A stretch of DNA of 64,000 bases from Chitinivibrionales bacterium (GTDB lineage: Bacteria; Fibrobacterota; Chitinivibrionia; Chitinivibrionales; WJKA01). Positions 9,128 to 16,679 of the stretch are shown here, in pieces. The stretch is taken from the NCBI GenBank assembly GCA_014728215.1, contig WJLZ01000215.1:83931-147930 (forward strand). The letters are read 5' to 3'. The position numbers and the translations under genes were made by a program. Within the stretch, counting starts at the first letter, position 1. Every line of letters begins with the position of its first letter. The notes under the pieces were generated by a model that was not told the origin of the DNA, searched no databases, and saw only the letters and a list, made by a program, of their open reading frames with translations.

Positions 9128-9151
9128 GGGGTCAATCTTGACTTGGACCCC
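9128..9151. repeat. Short palindrome GGGGTC...GACCCC
   Basis: A 24-base imperfect palindrome with 6-base arms (9128-9133 and 9146-9151) and an inner GTCAA/TTGAC pair. It lies in the gap upstream of rnfC. A related GGTCCGACCCC string occurs near 14721. Such strings resemble REP-like palindromes, but no transposase is near. It could also be an operator; nothing decides this. Confidence 0.35.
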
Positions 9152-9259
9152 GGGATAGAACTACTTTTTATGTCATTTTTCAACATAATTAACCACATTT
9201 ATACACTCACAAAGTACCCAAATTTTATTTTTATAGATTGATTAGAAGAGGTATGCATA

Positions 9260-10597
9260 TTGTTCGGAAAATTTAGCTTTAAAGGCGGAGTTCACCCTTC
9301 ACACTGCAAGGATCAAACAGCCTCTCTCAACATAGAAACCCTTCCTGCCCCGGAAAAAGTCATTATTCCTTTATCGCAGCATATCGGCGCACCGGCAAAG
9401 ATAGCGGTTAAGCGCGATGATATGGTTAAAATCGGTCAGGTGCTTGGGGAAGCCGGCGGTTTTGTGTCCGCTCCGGTGCATGCATCGGTCTCCGGAAAAG
9501 TCGTATCTGTGGGGCCCTTTGCTCATCCATTGGGCAAACAGGTGACAGCGGTGGAAATCGAAAACGACGGTAATGATGATACCGTTGAATTCACACCTCT
9601 GCCCACTCCCTGGCGTGAGGCGGCACCTCAGGAAATCGTGCAGAAAATTTCAGCAGCCGGAATCGTGGGTATGGGAGGAGCTTCCTTTCCCACTCATGTA
9701 AAACTTTCACCGCCCAGCAACAAGCCAATCGATACGGTTATTATCAACGGTGCCGAGTGCGAGCCCTATCTGACCGCAGACCACCGGCTTATGCTCGAAA
9801 AAACCGAAGAAATGCTGTGTGGAGCCATGATCATTAAAAAGATTCTGGGCGCATCGAAAATATGGATCGGAATCGAAGAGAACAAACCCGATGCAATAGC
9901 GGTAATATCCGAAAAGATTGCTCAGGATAAATTCAAGGAAATTTCCCTGGCAAAGCTGAAAGCAAAATATCCCCAGGGTGGAGAAAAACAGCTTATCAAT
10001 GCTGTAACCAAACGGCAAGTACCATCAGGTGGCCTTCCGATGGACTGCGGCTGCGTTGTTCAGAATATCGGGACGGCCTATACGATCTGGGATGCTGTCT
10101 GCAACGGCAAACCACTCTATCAACGGGTGGTAACGGTCACCGGTTCCACGATCAGAAAACCGGCAAATCTTCTGGTCCGTATCGGCACACCGATCAAAAC
10201 GCTCCTGGAACACTGTGATATCGATTACGATTCAACGCAAAAGGTGATTATGGGCGGTCCTATGATGGGCCTGGCGCAATCGGACTTTACTGCACCGGTC
10301 ATCAAATCCACCTCAGGAATTCTGGGCTACAAAACATTAACTACAGGCGTAAGAGAGTACGATTGTATCAGTTGCGGCAATTGCGTCAAAGCATGTCCTA
10401 TTCATCTGGTACCCTCGTATCTGGCAAAATATGTACAAAAGGGTCTGTACGAAGATGCCATGACCTGGAACATACTCGACTGTATGGAATGCGGTTCATG
10501 CGCCTATGCATGTCCGTCAAAGATAAATCTGGTCCACTATATGAAAGTGGGCAAGTTTCACGCAATGGGTATTAAAAAAGAAAAAGAGAAGAAGTAA
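9260..10597 (+). CDS. rnfC: Electron transport complex subunit RnfC
   Basis: A 445-residue peripheral subunit of the membrane Rnf complex, which couples electron flow from ferredoxin to NAD with ion pumping. RnfC is the NADH-side subunit. The N-terminal barrel/lipoyl-like part starts FKGGVHP, followed by the NADH/FMN region (GIVGMGGASFPTHVKL, INGAECEPYLTADHRLM). Two 4Fe-4S motifs lie at the end: CISCGNCVKACP and CMECGSCAYACP. Translation must start at TTG 9260, because the nearby ATG at 9253 reads into a stop; AGAGG lies about 9 bases upstream. First gene of the rnfCDGEAB operon, 25 bases before rnfD. Confidence 0.96.
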   Translation: MFGKFSFKGGVHPSHCKDQTASLNIETLPAPEKVIIPLSQHIGAPAKIAVKRDDMVKIGQVLGEAGGFVSAPVHASVSGKVVSVGPFAHPLGKQVTAVEIENDGNDDTVEFTPLPTPWREAAPQEIVQKISAAGIVGMGGASFPTHVKLSPPSNKPIDTVIINGAECEPYLTADHRLMLEKTEEMLCGAMIIKKILGASKIWIGIEENKPDAIAVISEKIAQDKFKEISLAKLKAKYPQGGEKQLINAVTKRQVPSGGLPMDCGCVVQNIGTAYTIWDAVCNGKPLYQRVVTVTGSTIRKPANLLVRIGTPIKTLLEHCDIDYDSTQKVIMGGPMMGLAQSDFTAPVIKSTSGILGYKTLTTGVREYDCISCGNCVKACPIHLVPSYLAKYVQKGLYEDAMTWNILDCMECGSCAYACPSKINLVHYMKVGKFHAMGIKKEKEKK

Positions 10598-10622
10598 CGT
10601 TTTAGCTGGAAAGAAAAAAATA

Positions 10623-11705
10623 ATGTCGTCAGAGCAAAAGCTTCTTCATATTTCAACATCACCGCACACAAAATATCAGGAAACCGTTCCATCGATAATG
10701 CTGAGTGTCTGCCTGGCACTCATTCCTGCTTTTGCGGCATCGATCTACTTTTTCGGGCTACGAGCGCTGGTTTTGACCGTTGTCTGCGTTGTCACATGCC
10801 TGGCCACGGAATGGGTGATCGTGCGGGTGCTTCTCAAACGGCCGTCAACACTGGGTGATTTCAGTGCGCTGGTCACCGCCATGCTTCTTGCATTCAATCT
10901 ACCACCCGACCTTCCACCCTGGATGGCGGTGATAGGTTCGATTTTTGCCATCGGGGTGGTCAAGTGGGCATTCGGCGGTCTGGGACATAACTTTATCAAT
11001 CCCGCGTTGGCCGGACGAGCCTTTTTGATGGCTTCCTATGCCGCGCCAATGACGATCTTCGGTCCCCCGAGAACCGGGACAATGAGCGGCCTCTCGGAAT
11101 CAACCCTTGCGTCGTTAACCAATAAAGTCGATGGCATTTCAGGGGCGACTCCGCTCCCGGCTTTCAATAAAATCATGGAACTGCTGCGGAATGAAAGCAC
11201 ACAGGCATCCGAGCTGCAGTTTCACATAATCGATTTTCAGGAAACAATTTCTCATCTTTTTTTCGGCAACGTGGGCGGCTGTATCGGAGAAACATCGGCC
11301 GCAGCTCTCATCCTGGGCGCAATATTCCTCTGGTATAAACATATCATCGGGCTCAGGGTTCCGGTTCTTTTCATCGGAACAGTGTTCCTGCTCTCATGGA
11401 TATTCAACGGCACCGGCTCGTTTTTCACTTCCGAAGCGCTCTTGATTCCCGTATACCAGATATTCGCTGGCGGTCTGATGCTCGGCGCCCTGTATATGGC
11501 TACCGACATGGTCACCTCACCGATTACCCCTATGGGCAAAGCGATCTTCGGTATAGGATGCGGTCTGTTGGCTTTCACTATCCGTAAGTTCGGGGGCTAT
11601 CCCGAAGGAGTGTCCTATTCGATTCTCCTGATGAATCTTGCCGTACCCATGCTCGATCGGTATAACCGGCCGAAAATCTACGGAAAGGTACATACGAATG
11701 CTTGA
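10623..11705 (+). CDS. rnfD: Electron transport complex subunit RnfD
   Basis: A 360-residue integral membrane subunit with about nine to ten hydrophobic spans. It shows the NqrB/RnfD pattern: SPHTKYQETVPSIML at the start, FNLPPDLPPWMAVIGS, GGLGHNFINPALAGRAFL, and the covalent-flavin motif SGATPL, where the threonine carries FMN through a phosphoester bond. The end has MATDMVTSPITPMGK and PEGVSYSILLMN. Its last codons overlap the rnfG start by 8 bases, so translation is coupled. Confidence 0.96.
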   Translation: MSSEQKLLHISTSPHTKYQETVPSIMLSVCLALIPAFAASIYFFGLRALVLTVVCVVTCLATEWVIVRVLLKRPSTLGDFSALVTAMLLAFNLPPDLPPWMAVIGSIFAIGVVKWAFGGLGHNFINPALAGRAFLMASYAAPMTIFGPPRTGTMSGLSESTLASLTNKVDGISGATPLPAFNKIMELLRNESTQASELQFHIIDFQETISHLFFGNVGGCIGETSAAALILGAIFLWYKHIIGLRVPVLFIGTVFLLSWIFNGTGSFFTSEALLIPVYQIFAGGLMLGALYMATDMVTSPITPMGKAIFGIGCGLLAFTIRKFGGYPEGVSYSILLMNLAVPMLDRYNRPKIYGKVHTNA

Positions 11706-12360
11706 CATAATCAAATTATCAGTTGTTTTAACCCTGGTGGCTGTCGGCTCGGGCCTGGTTGTCGCGCTCACCTATTCCAATACCAAAGAAGAAATCCAGG
11801 CGCAACAGCAGCGCAATCAGCTGGAAGCCCTTCAGGCGGTATTCCCCGAGGGGATTAATATTGAAGAAAAAGAAGGTTCCAAGCCTCTTCCCGAACAATA
11901 CTGGGTAGCAAAAGCTAACGATTCGATTGTCGGGTATGCATTCAAAGAGAGCAGCAAAGGTTATGCAGGCGATATTCAGATCATGGTAGGCGTCGATCTT
12001 CAGGGAACAATCCTGGGACTTAAAGTCCTCTCTCATAAAGAGACCCCCGGCCTGGGCGACCGAGTCAAAGAAACGCCGTCAAAAAAATATCTCTGGACCG
12101 CATTTTCGGGGCAATCGGAAAAAAGCAACCCCTGGTTCACCGAACAGTTCGAAAGTCTGAATGTGTATAAAGAGATCGGGATCAGTAAGTCCGCCGAGTA
12201 TCATACTTTGCCGGAAAAGAAGAAGGAAGCTCTGGAAGAAGCGAACAACGTAACGGCAATAACCGGTGCGACAATCTCGACCCGAGCAGTAGTAACCGGC
12301 GTTACCCGGGAAATTCCGTCATACCTGAACCATCTCAAATCAAACGGGAAAGCGCAATGA
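11698..12360 (+). CDS. rnfG: Electron transport complex subunit RnfG
   Basis: A 220-residue flavoprotein subunit anchored by one N-terminal membrane segment (about 5-25). The covalent FMN motif TGATIST lies near the C-terminus, and the middle shows the FMN-binding domain pattern (SKGYAGDIQIMVGVD, GTILGLKVLSHKETPGLGD). The start is ATG 11698 within the end of rnfD; an in-frame upstream start at 11638 would add 20 residues copied from the rnfD reading region and is not credible. It overlaps rnfE by four bases (ATGA). Confidence 0.95.
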   Translation: MLDIIKLSVVLTLVAVGSGLVVALTYSNTKEEIQAQQQRNQLEALQAVFPEGINIEEKEGSKPLPEQYWVAKANDSIVGYAFKESSKGYAGDIQIMVGVDLQGTILGLKVLSHKETPGLGDRVKETPSKKYLWTAFSGQSEKSNPWFTEQFESLNVYKEIGISKSAEYHTLPEKKKEALEEANNVTAITGATISTRAVVTGVTREIPSYLNHLKSNGKAQ

Positions 12361-12956
12361 TCAAAGAAGAACTCAAACGAGGCATAATCACCGAAAATCC
12401 GATTCTTATCCTCGCCCTGGGTCTCTGTCCGGCCCTTGCAGTGAGCACATCCCTGCAAAACGGCCTCGGCATGGGCGCGGCGGCAACCTTTGTGCTGATC
12501 TGTTCAAATATTATCGTATCGCTGATCAAGAAATGGATCCCCGAAAAGGTCAGGATCCCTTCATATATCGTGATTATCGCCACCTTCGTGACCATTGTCG
12601 AACTAACCATGAAAGCCTACCTTCCCGAGCTCAATGCTCAGTTAGGAATATTTGTTCCCCTAATCGTGGTCAACTGCGTAATACTGGGCCGTGCCGAAGC
12701 CTTTGCATCCAAGAATAATTTAATTAAATCAGTTGTCGACGGCCTTGTTATGGGGCTGGGTTTTACGGTGGCTCTCTGTATTTTAGCCATTATACGGGAG
12801 ATTCTTGGAAGCAACAAGCTCTGGGGTCTGAAAGTCATTCCCGGATTCAAACCCGCGACTATTTTTATCCTGGCTCCCGGTGGATTTTTCACAATCGCCC
12901 TGGTCATGGCACTTACGAATTATTTCCGTCAGAAAAAGGAAGATGCTGAAAAATGA
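12357..12956 (+). CDS. rnfE: Electron transport complex subunit RnfE
   Basis: A 199-residue membrane protein with six predicted spans and the RnfE opening ITENPILILALGLCPALAVS, plus NGLGMGAAATFVL, VNCVILGRAEAFAS and GLGFTVAL. RnfE and RnfA pair in inverted topology in the membrane and together coordinate an iron-sulfur centre through conserved cysteines (LCPALA and NCVILG here). ATGA overlaps link it to rnfG upstream and rnfA downstream. Confidence 0.95.
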   Translation: MIKEELKRGIITENPILILALGLCPALAVSTSLQNGLGMGAAATFVLICSNIIVSLIKKWIPEKVRIPSYIVIIATFVTIVELTMKAYLPELNAQLGIFVPLIVVNCVILGRAEAFASKNNLIKSVVDGLVMGLGFTVALCILAIIREILGSNKLWGLKVIPGFKPATIFILAPGGFFTIALVMALTNYFRQKKEDAEK

Positions 12957-13567
12957 GTGTTAATATTATCAGTCTTGTCCAGATTGCCATAGCCGCTGTT
13001 TTCATCAACAATTTCGTGCTCTCCCGTTTTCTGGGCCTCTGCCCCTTTTTCGGGGTTTCAAAAAAGCTGTCGAGTGCAATCGGCATGGGCATGGCGGTGG
13101 TCTTTGTTATGACCGTGGCATCGATGATCACCTGGATTATTTTCAATTATCTTCTTGTTCCACTCGATGTCGGCTATCTGCGAACGATAGTTTTCATACT
13201 GGTCATAGCATCATTGGTACAGCTGGTCGAAATGGCCCTTCAAAAGTTTTCTCCGGTACTGTACGAATCTTTGGGTATCTACCTGCCCCTTATCACGACC
13301 AATTGTGCCATCATGGGGGTAGCTGTTCTTAATGCAGGTATAAATGATTTTACCGGTCAACCGTATACATTTATTGAGAGCCTGGTAAGCGGAATTACAT
13401 CGGGTATTGGTTTTACCCTGGCATTGGTTCTGATGGCCGGTATCAGAGAAAAGCTCGAACTGGCAAATATCCCAAAGCCACTGCAAGGGCTTCCCATCGC
13501 CTTTGTAACAGCCGGATTGATGGCGATTGCTTTTCTGGGATTCTCCGGGCTCAATTTTTTCAAGTAA
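12953..13567 (+). CDS. rnfA: Electron transport complex subunit RnfA
   Basis: A 204-residue six-span membrane subunit homologous to RnfE and NqrE. It shows INNFVLSRFLGLCPFFGVS, LGIYLPLITTNCAIMGVA and GIGFTLALVLMAGIRE. The cysteines in LCPFFG and TNCAIMG correspond to the ligands of the intramembrane iron-sulfur site shared with RnfE. It starts on a four-base overlap with rnfE and ends 15 bases before rnfB, with AAGGAGC as the ribosome site for rnfB. Confidence 0.95.
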   Translation: MSVNIISLVQIAIAAVFINNFVLSRFLGLCPFFGVSKKLSSAIGMGMAVVFVMTVASMITWIIFNYLLVPLDVGYLRTIVFILVIASLVQLVEMALQKFSPVLYESLGIYLPLITTNCAIMGVAVLNAGINDFTGQPYTFIESLVSGITSGIGFTLALVLMAGIREKLELANIPKPLQGLPIAFVTAGLMAIAFLGFSGLNFFK

Positions 13568-13582
13568 ACAAGGAGCTATCGC

Positions 13583-14578
13583 GTGATTGAATCTATTTTG
13601 CTTGTTGGCGGCGTAGGCATGTTTTTCGGCATAGGCCTCGGCATAGCTTCCAAAAAGCTCGGTGTACGGGTCGATCCCCGAATTTCACGGATTCAGGATG
13701 TCCTTCCTAATGCTAACTGCGGCGCCTGCGGATATCCCGGCTGTTCGGCTTTTGCCAAAGCGGTTGCAGAAGGCAAAGCCGATCCTACCGGCTGTATTCC
13801 CGGCGGTTCCAAAATTGCCAATCAGATCGCCGAAATAATGGGCGTGTCGGCTTCCGAGACCGAACCGATGATGGCGGTAGTTCACTGCAAAGGCGGAAAA
13901 AAAGAAGCCGCCGAGCGGGCGATCTACGACGGCATTCAGGATTGTCACGCAGCGGTTCTGGCCGGCAATGGTGCAAAAGTCTGTCCCGACGGTTGCCTGG
14001 GCCTGGGGAGTTGTGTTGCTGCCTGTCCTTTCGACGCTATTTATATCAATGATAACGGCGTTGCTGTCATCAAGCCCAACAAATGTACCGGTTGCGGTAA
14101 ATGCGTGAAAGCATGCCCCCGGAATATTATCGAACTCATTCCCCGAATTCACAAAATATTCCTCGGATGCAACAACCACGACCGGGGTGCAAAAGTTAAA
14201 AAATACTGTTCAGTCGGCTGTACCGCATGTACGCTCTGCGTCAAAGCAACTCCCTCAGGGGCGATCCAGATGGAAAATAACCTGCCCAAACTCGACTATG
14301 AACAGAACGAAAACTTTGTTCCGGCCGCCTACAAGTGCCCACAAAAATGCTTTATTGATCTGGTAAAAGCGCGGCCCAAGGTTAATATCAGTCCTCAATG
14401 CGACGGCTGCGGCGAATGCATTACCGTCTGCCCGGTCAAAGACGCCATCACCGGCGAAAAGGGGCAGCGACATGTGGTTAACAAAGAAAAATGCATCGGC
14501 TGCGGTATCTGCCTCCACCATTGCCATGTCCATGCGATATCGCTCTGGGGAGGACTTGGGTATAGTAAATCGAAGTAA
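13583..14578 (+). CDS. rnfB: Electron transport complex subunit RnfB, multi-cluster form
   Basis: A 331-residue ferredoxin-side entry subunit. One membrane helix (about 4-22) precedes the RnfB Fe-S domain CGACGYPGC with C46, C49, C54 and C71. Ferredoxin-type motifs then sit at C168-C178 (CTGCGKCVKACP), about C209-C219, C273-C283 (CDGCGECITVCP) and C304-C314 (CIGCGICLHHC), with further cysteines at 134-148. The motif at 213-223 reads CTACTLCVKATP: the fourth cysteine is threonine, though C209 could compensate. The long form resembles that of acetogens and Bacteroidota rather than the short E. coli RsxB. Last gene of the rnf operon. Confidence 0.95.
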   Translation: MIESILLVGGVGMFFGIGLGIASKKLGVRVDPRISRIQDVLPNANCGACGYPGCSAFAKAVAEGKADPTGCIPGGSKIANQIAEIMGVSASETEPMMAVVHCKGGKKEAAERAIYDGIQDCHAAVLAGNGAKVCPDGCLGLGSCVAACPFDAIYINDNGVAVIKPNKCTGCGKCVKACPRNIIELIPRIHKIFLGCNNHDRGAKVKKYCSVGCTACTLCVKATPSGAIQMENNLPKLDYEQNENFVPAAYKCPQKCFIDLVKARPKVNISPQCDGCGECITVCPVKDAITGEKGQRHVVNKEKCIGCGICLHHCHVHAISLWGGLGYSKSK

Positions 14579-14591
14579 AAAATAGTCAAAA

Positions 14592-14630
14592 GTGATGTAC
14601 TGAACTGGTACCCTGAGCCTGGTTGAAGTG
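14592..14630. repeat. Interspersed repeat, copy 2 (CTGAGCCTG...GAAGTG type)
   Basis: Second copy of the element at 3634-3671, in the same orientation, directly after the rnf operon. It differs at several positions and by one extra base, and continues with a further GCTGAAGTGTCGAAGG string. About 90 bases on, near 14711-14732, is an AATTGAGGTCCGACCCC string that resembles another common intergenic repeat. Confidence 0.6.
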
Positions 14631-14819
14631 GTGCTGAAGTGTCGAAGGTACGTTTGTTTATGCGGTTCGGATTGGGTGTTCACTCTAATTTAACCCGTTA
14701 TCAGTAAACAGTTTAATTGAGGTCCGACCCCGCTTTACAATTAGCCCTATCTGTATCATCCAATTCATAGAGCCACCTTTGATCTTTCGCCCTTGGTGGG
14801 AAGCAATTATTTTTTGAGA

Positions 14820-15356
14820 GTGAATAATCTAATTTTTATCGGATTCGCATCATGCGGAAAAAGCGCAACAGCGTATGAAATTGCCAAAAGGTTAGGATTG
14901 AAATTTGTCGATCTGGACAAAGAAATTGAAGTACGCTACTATTTGTCGCACAATAAAGAGTTGCACTATCGCCAGATTATCCTTCAGGAAGGGGTCGAAT
15001 GTTTTTTGCATCTTGAAAAGACGGTGCTCGATGAATTCTTGCGATGCAGGGATTGCGTAATTGCGCCGGGCGGCGGTGCGCCGATGAACGAAGAGAACCG
15101 TGCGGTCCTGGCACGCCTCGGAACCATCGTGTACCTGAAAACCGAGCCCGATGTATTACTCGAACGGATGCAAAGCAAGGGATTGCCTCTGTTCCTTAAT
15201 GGCCAGGCGGACATCAACCATCTACAAACGATCTGGCAGGAACGTCACGGAGTCTACCAACAGCTGGCACAATGTACGATTGAGAACTCCTTACTGTCGA
15301 TCAGCGAAACCGCCGAGGCGGTCATCGCTGCCTTAAAACACAATATGCTGCTGTAG
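14820..15356 (+). CDS. aroK: Shikimate kinase-like P-loop protein
   Basis: A 178-residue cytosolic protein from GTG 14820; an earlier TTG at 14793 would add nine residues. It should phosphorylate shikimate at the 3-OH with ATP, two steps before chorismate. The Walker A loop GFASCGKSA, the FVDLDKEIE acid pair and the PGGGAP loop fit AroK. Two usual substrate or lid arginines look absent: FRxLE reads FLHLE and the lid RPLL reads LPLF, while RHGVY keeps the late arginine. It sits 41 bases before aroC, supporting a pathway role. A divergent or impaired enzyme, or a paralogue with another substrate, is possible. Confidence 0.78.
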   Translation: MNNLIFIGFASCGKSATAYEIAKRLGLKFVDLDKEIEVRYYLSHNKELHYRQIILQEGVECFLHLEKTVLDEFLRCRDCVIAPGGGAPMNEENRAVLARLGTIVYLKTEPDVLLERMQSKGLPLFLNGQADINHLQTIWQERHGVYQQLAQCTIENSLLSISETAEAVIAALKHNMLL

Positions 15357-15397
15357 CAGACTAACCATAATACCCTCTAACCGGAGAATGCAATCAC

Positions 15398-16477
15398 ATG
15401 GGAAACAGTTTCGGAAATTCATATCGTGTTACTACCTTTGGTGAATCACATTGTAAGGGAGTCGGCTGTATTATCGACGGGTGCCCAGCCGGAATGACCT
15501 TACATGCCTCCGATATCCGGAAGCAGCTCAACCGGCGCCGTCCGGGCCAGAGTGCGATCTCGACCGAACGTGCGGAAAAAGACCGCGTCATACTCTACTC
15601 CGGGGTTGAAGGCGACAAAACGCTGGGGACTCCGATTATGCTCGTCGTACACAATGAAGATCAGCGGCCGGGAGATTATTCGCAGATGCTCTCTGTTCCG
15701 CGCCCCTCCCATGCCGATTATACCTATCAGATGAAATTCGGCATTCGCGCTTCAAGCGGCGGTGGGCGTGCATCCGCCCGCGAAACAATCGGTCGGGTAT
15801 GCGCGGGCGCAGTGGCCGAAAAGTTCCTTTCCGAAACGTACGGCACAGAAATTGTCGCCTGGGTCAGTTCGGTGGGGGACATCCAGGCCCCGATGCCCGA
15901 GATCGATACCCTGTCCCGCGAGATCGTCGACACAACGGTGACCCGCTGTCCCGACACCGATACCGCCACCCGGATGGAACAGTTGATTGCCCGGACCAAA
16001 GAAGAAAAGGATTCGATTGGTGGCTGTGTCATGTGTGTGTGCCGCAATGTTCCGCCGGGACTGGGAGAGCCGGTGTTTGATAAGCTGGAAGCGCTGCTGG
16101 CCCATGCGATGCTGTCATTGCCCGCAACAAAGGCCTTTGAGATCGGCTCCGGATTCAAGGGCACAACAATGAAAGGCTCCAGCCATAACGATATGTTTGT
16201 TAAAAAGGGTGACAGCCTTGGTACAGCAACCAACTACAGCGGCGGCGTTCTGGGCGGGATCTCAAATGGTGAACCGGTCGTGTTTCGAGTTGGATTCAAG
16301 CCGACTGCTACGATTGGAAAAGCCCAAAAAACCGCCGATTTCAGCGGTAAATCGACAGTCCTGGAAGCCCGGGGACGGCATGACCCCTGTGTTGTCAACC
16401 GCGCGGTTCCAATCATAGAAAGCATGGCCGCACTGGTACTCGCAGATTGTGCGCTACGACAACAGAGCAGGCGATAA
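15398..16477 (+). CDS. aroC: Chorismate synthase
   Basis: A 359-residue FMN-dependent enzyme that eliminates phosphate from EPSP to give chorismate. All three family signatures are seen: [18 protein letters not shown] near residue 13, [18 protein letters not shown] near 115, and [16 protein letters not shown] near 325. Length matches the family. The ATG at 15398 follows a GGAGA ribosome site. It probably forms an operon with the shikimate kinase-like gene upstream. The intact signatures suggest normal activity. Confidence 0.97.
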   Translation: MGNSFGNSYRVTTFGESHCKGVGCIIDGCPAGMTLHASDIRKQLNRRRPGQSAISTERAEKDRVILYSGVEGDKTLGTPIMLVVHNEDQRPGDYSQMLSVPRPSHADYTYQMKFGIRASSGGGRASARETIGRVCAGAVAEKFLSETYGTEIVAWVSSVGDIQAPMPEIDTLSREIVDTTVTRCPDTDTATRMEQLIARTKEEKDSIGGCVMCVCRNVPPGLGEPVFDKLEALLAHAMLSLPATKAFEIGSGFKGTTMKGSSHNDMFVKKGDSLGTATNYSGGVLGGISNGEPVVFRVGFKPTATIGKAQKTADFSGKSTVLEARGRHDPCVVNRAVPIIESMAALVLADCALRQQSRR

Positions 16478-16679
16478 CTCACTAACGCCAGAAAATCAAT
16501 AAAAGTCCGTCCTCACCCGCCACAAGTCAATGCCCTCCTCCCTTCTCGTTTAACTCAAGAATTCAGTTTTGGTATGAGTATTGCTCATTAAATTAATTGC
16601 ACAACAAAATGGGATCACTCCATTTCAGGCCGAGTGTCGGAGAAGGCACCAGAACCATAAAACGGCAGGAAAATTTAAT

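Noticed and set aside
11638..11697. Upstream RnfG start
   Set aside because: These 20 codons lie inside rnfD and would remove the normal RnfG membrane-anchor start.
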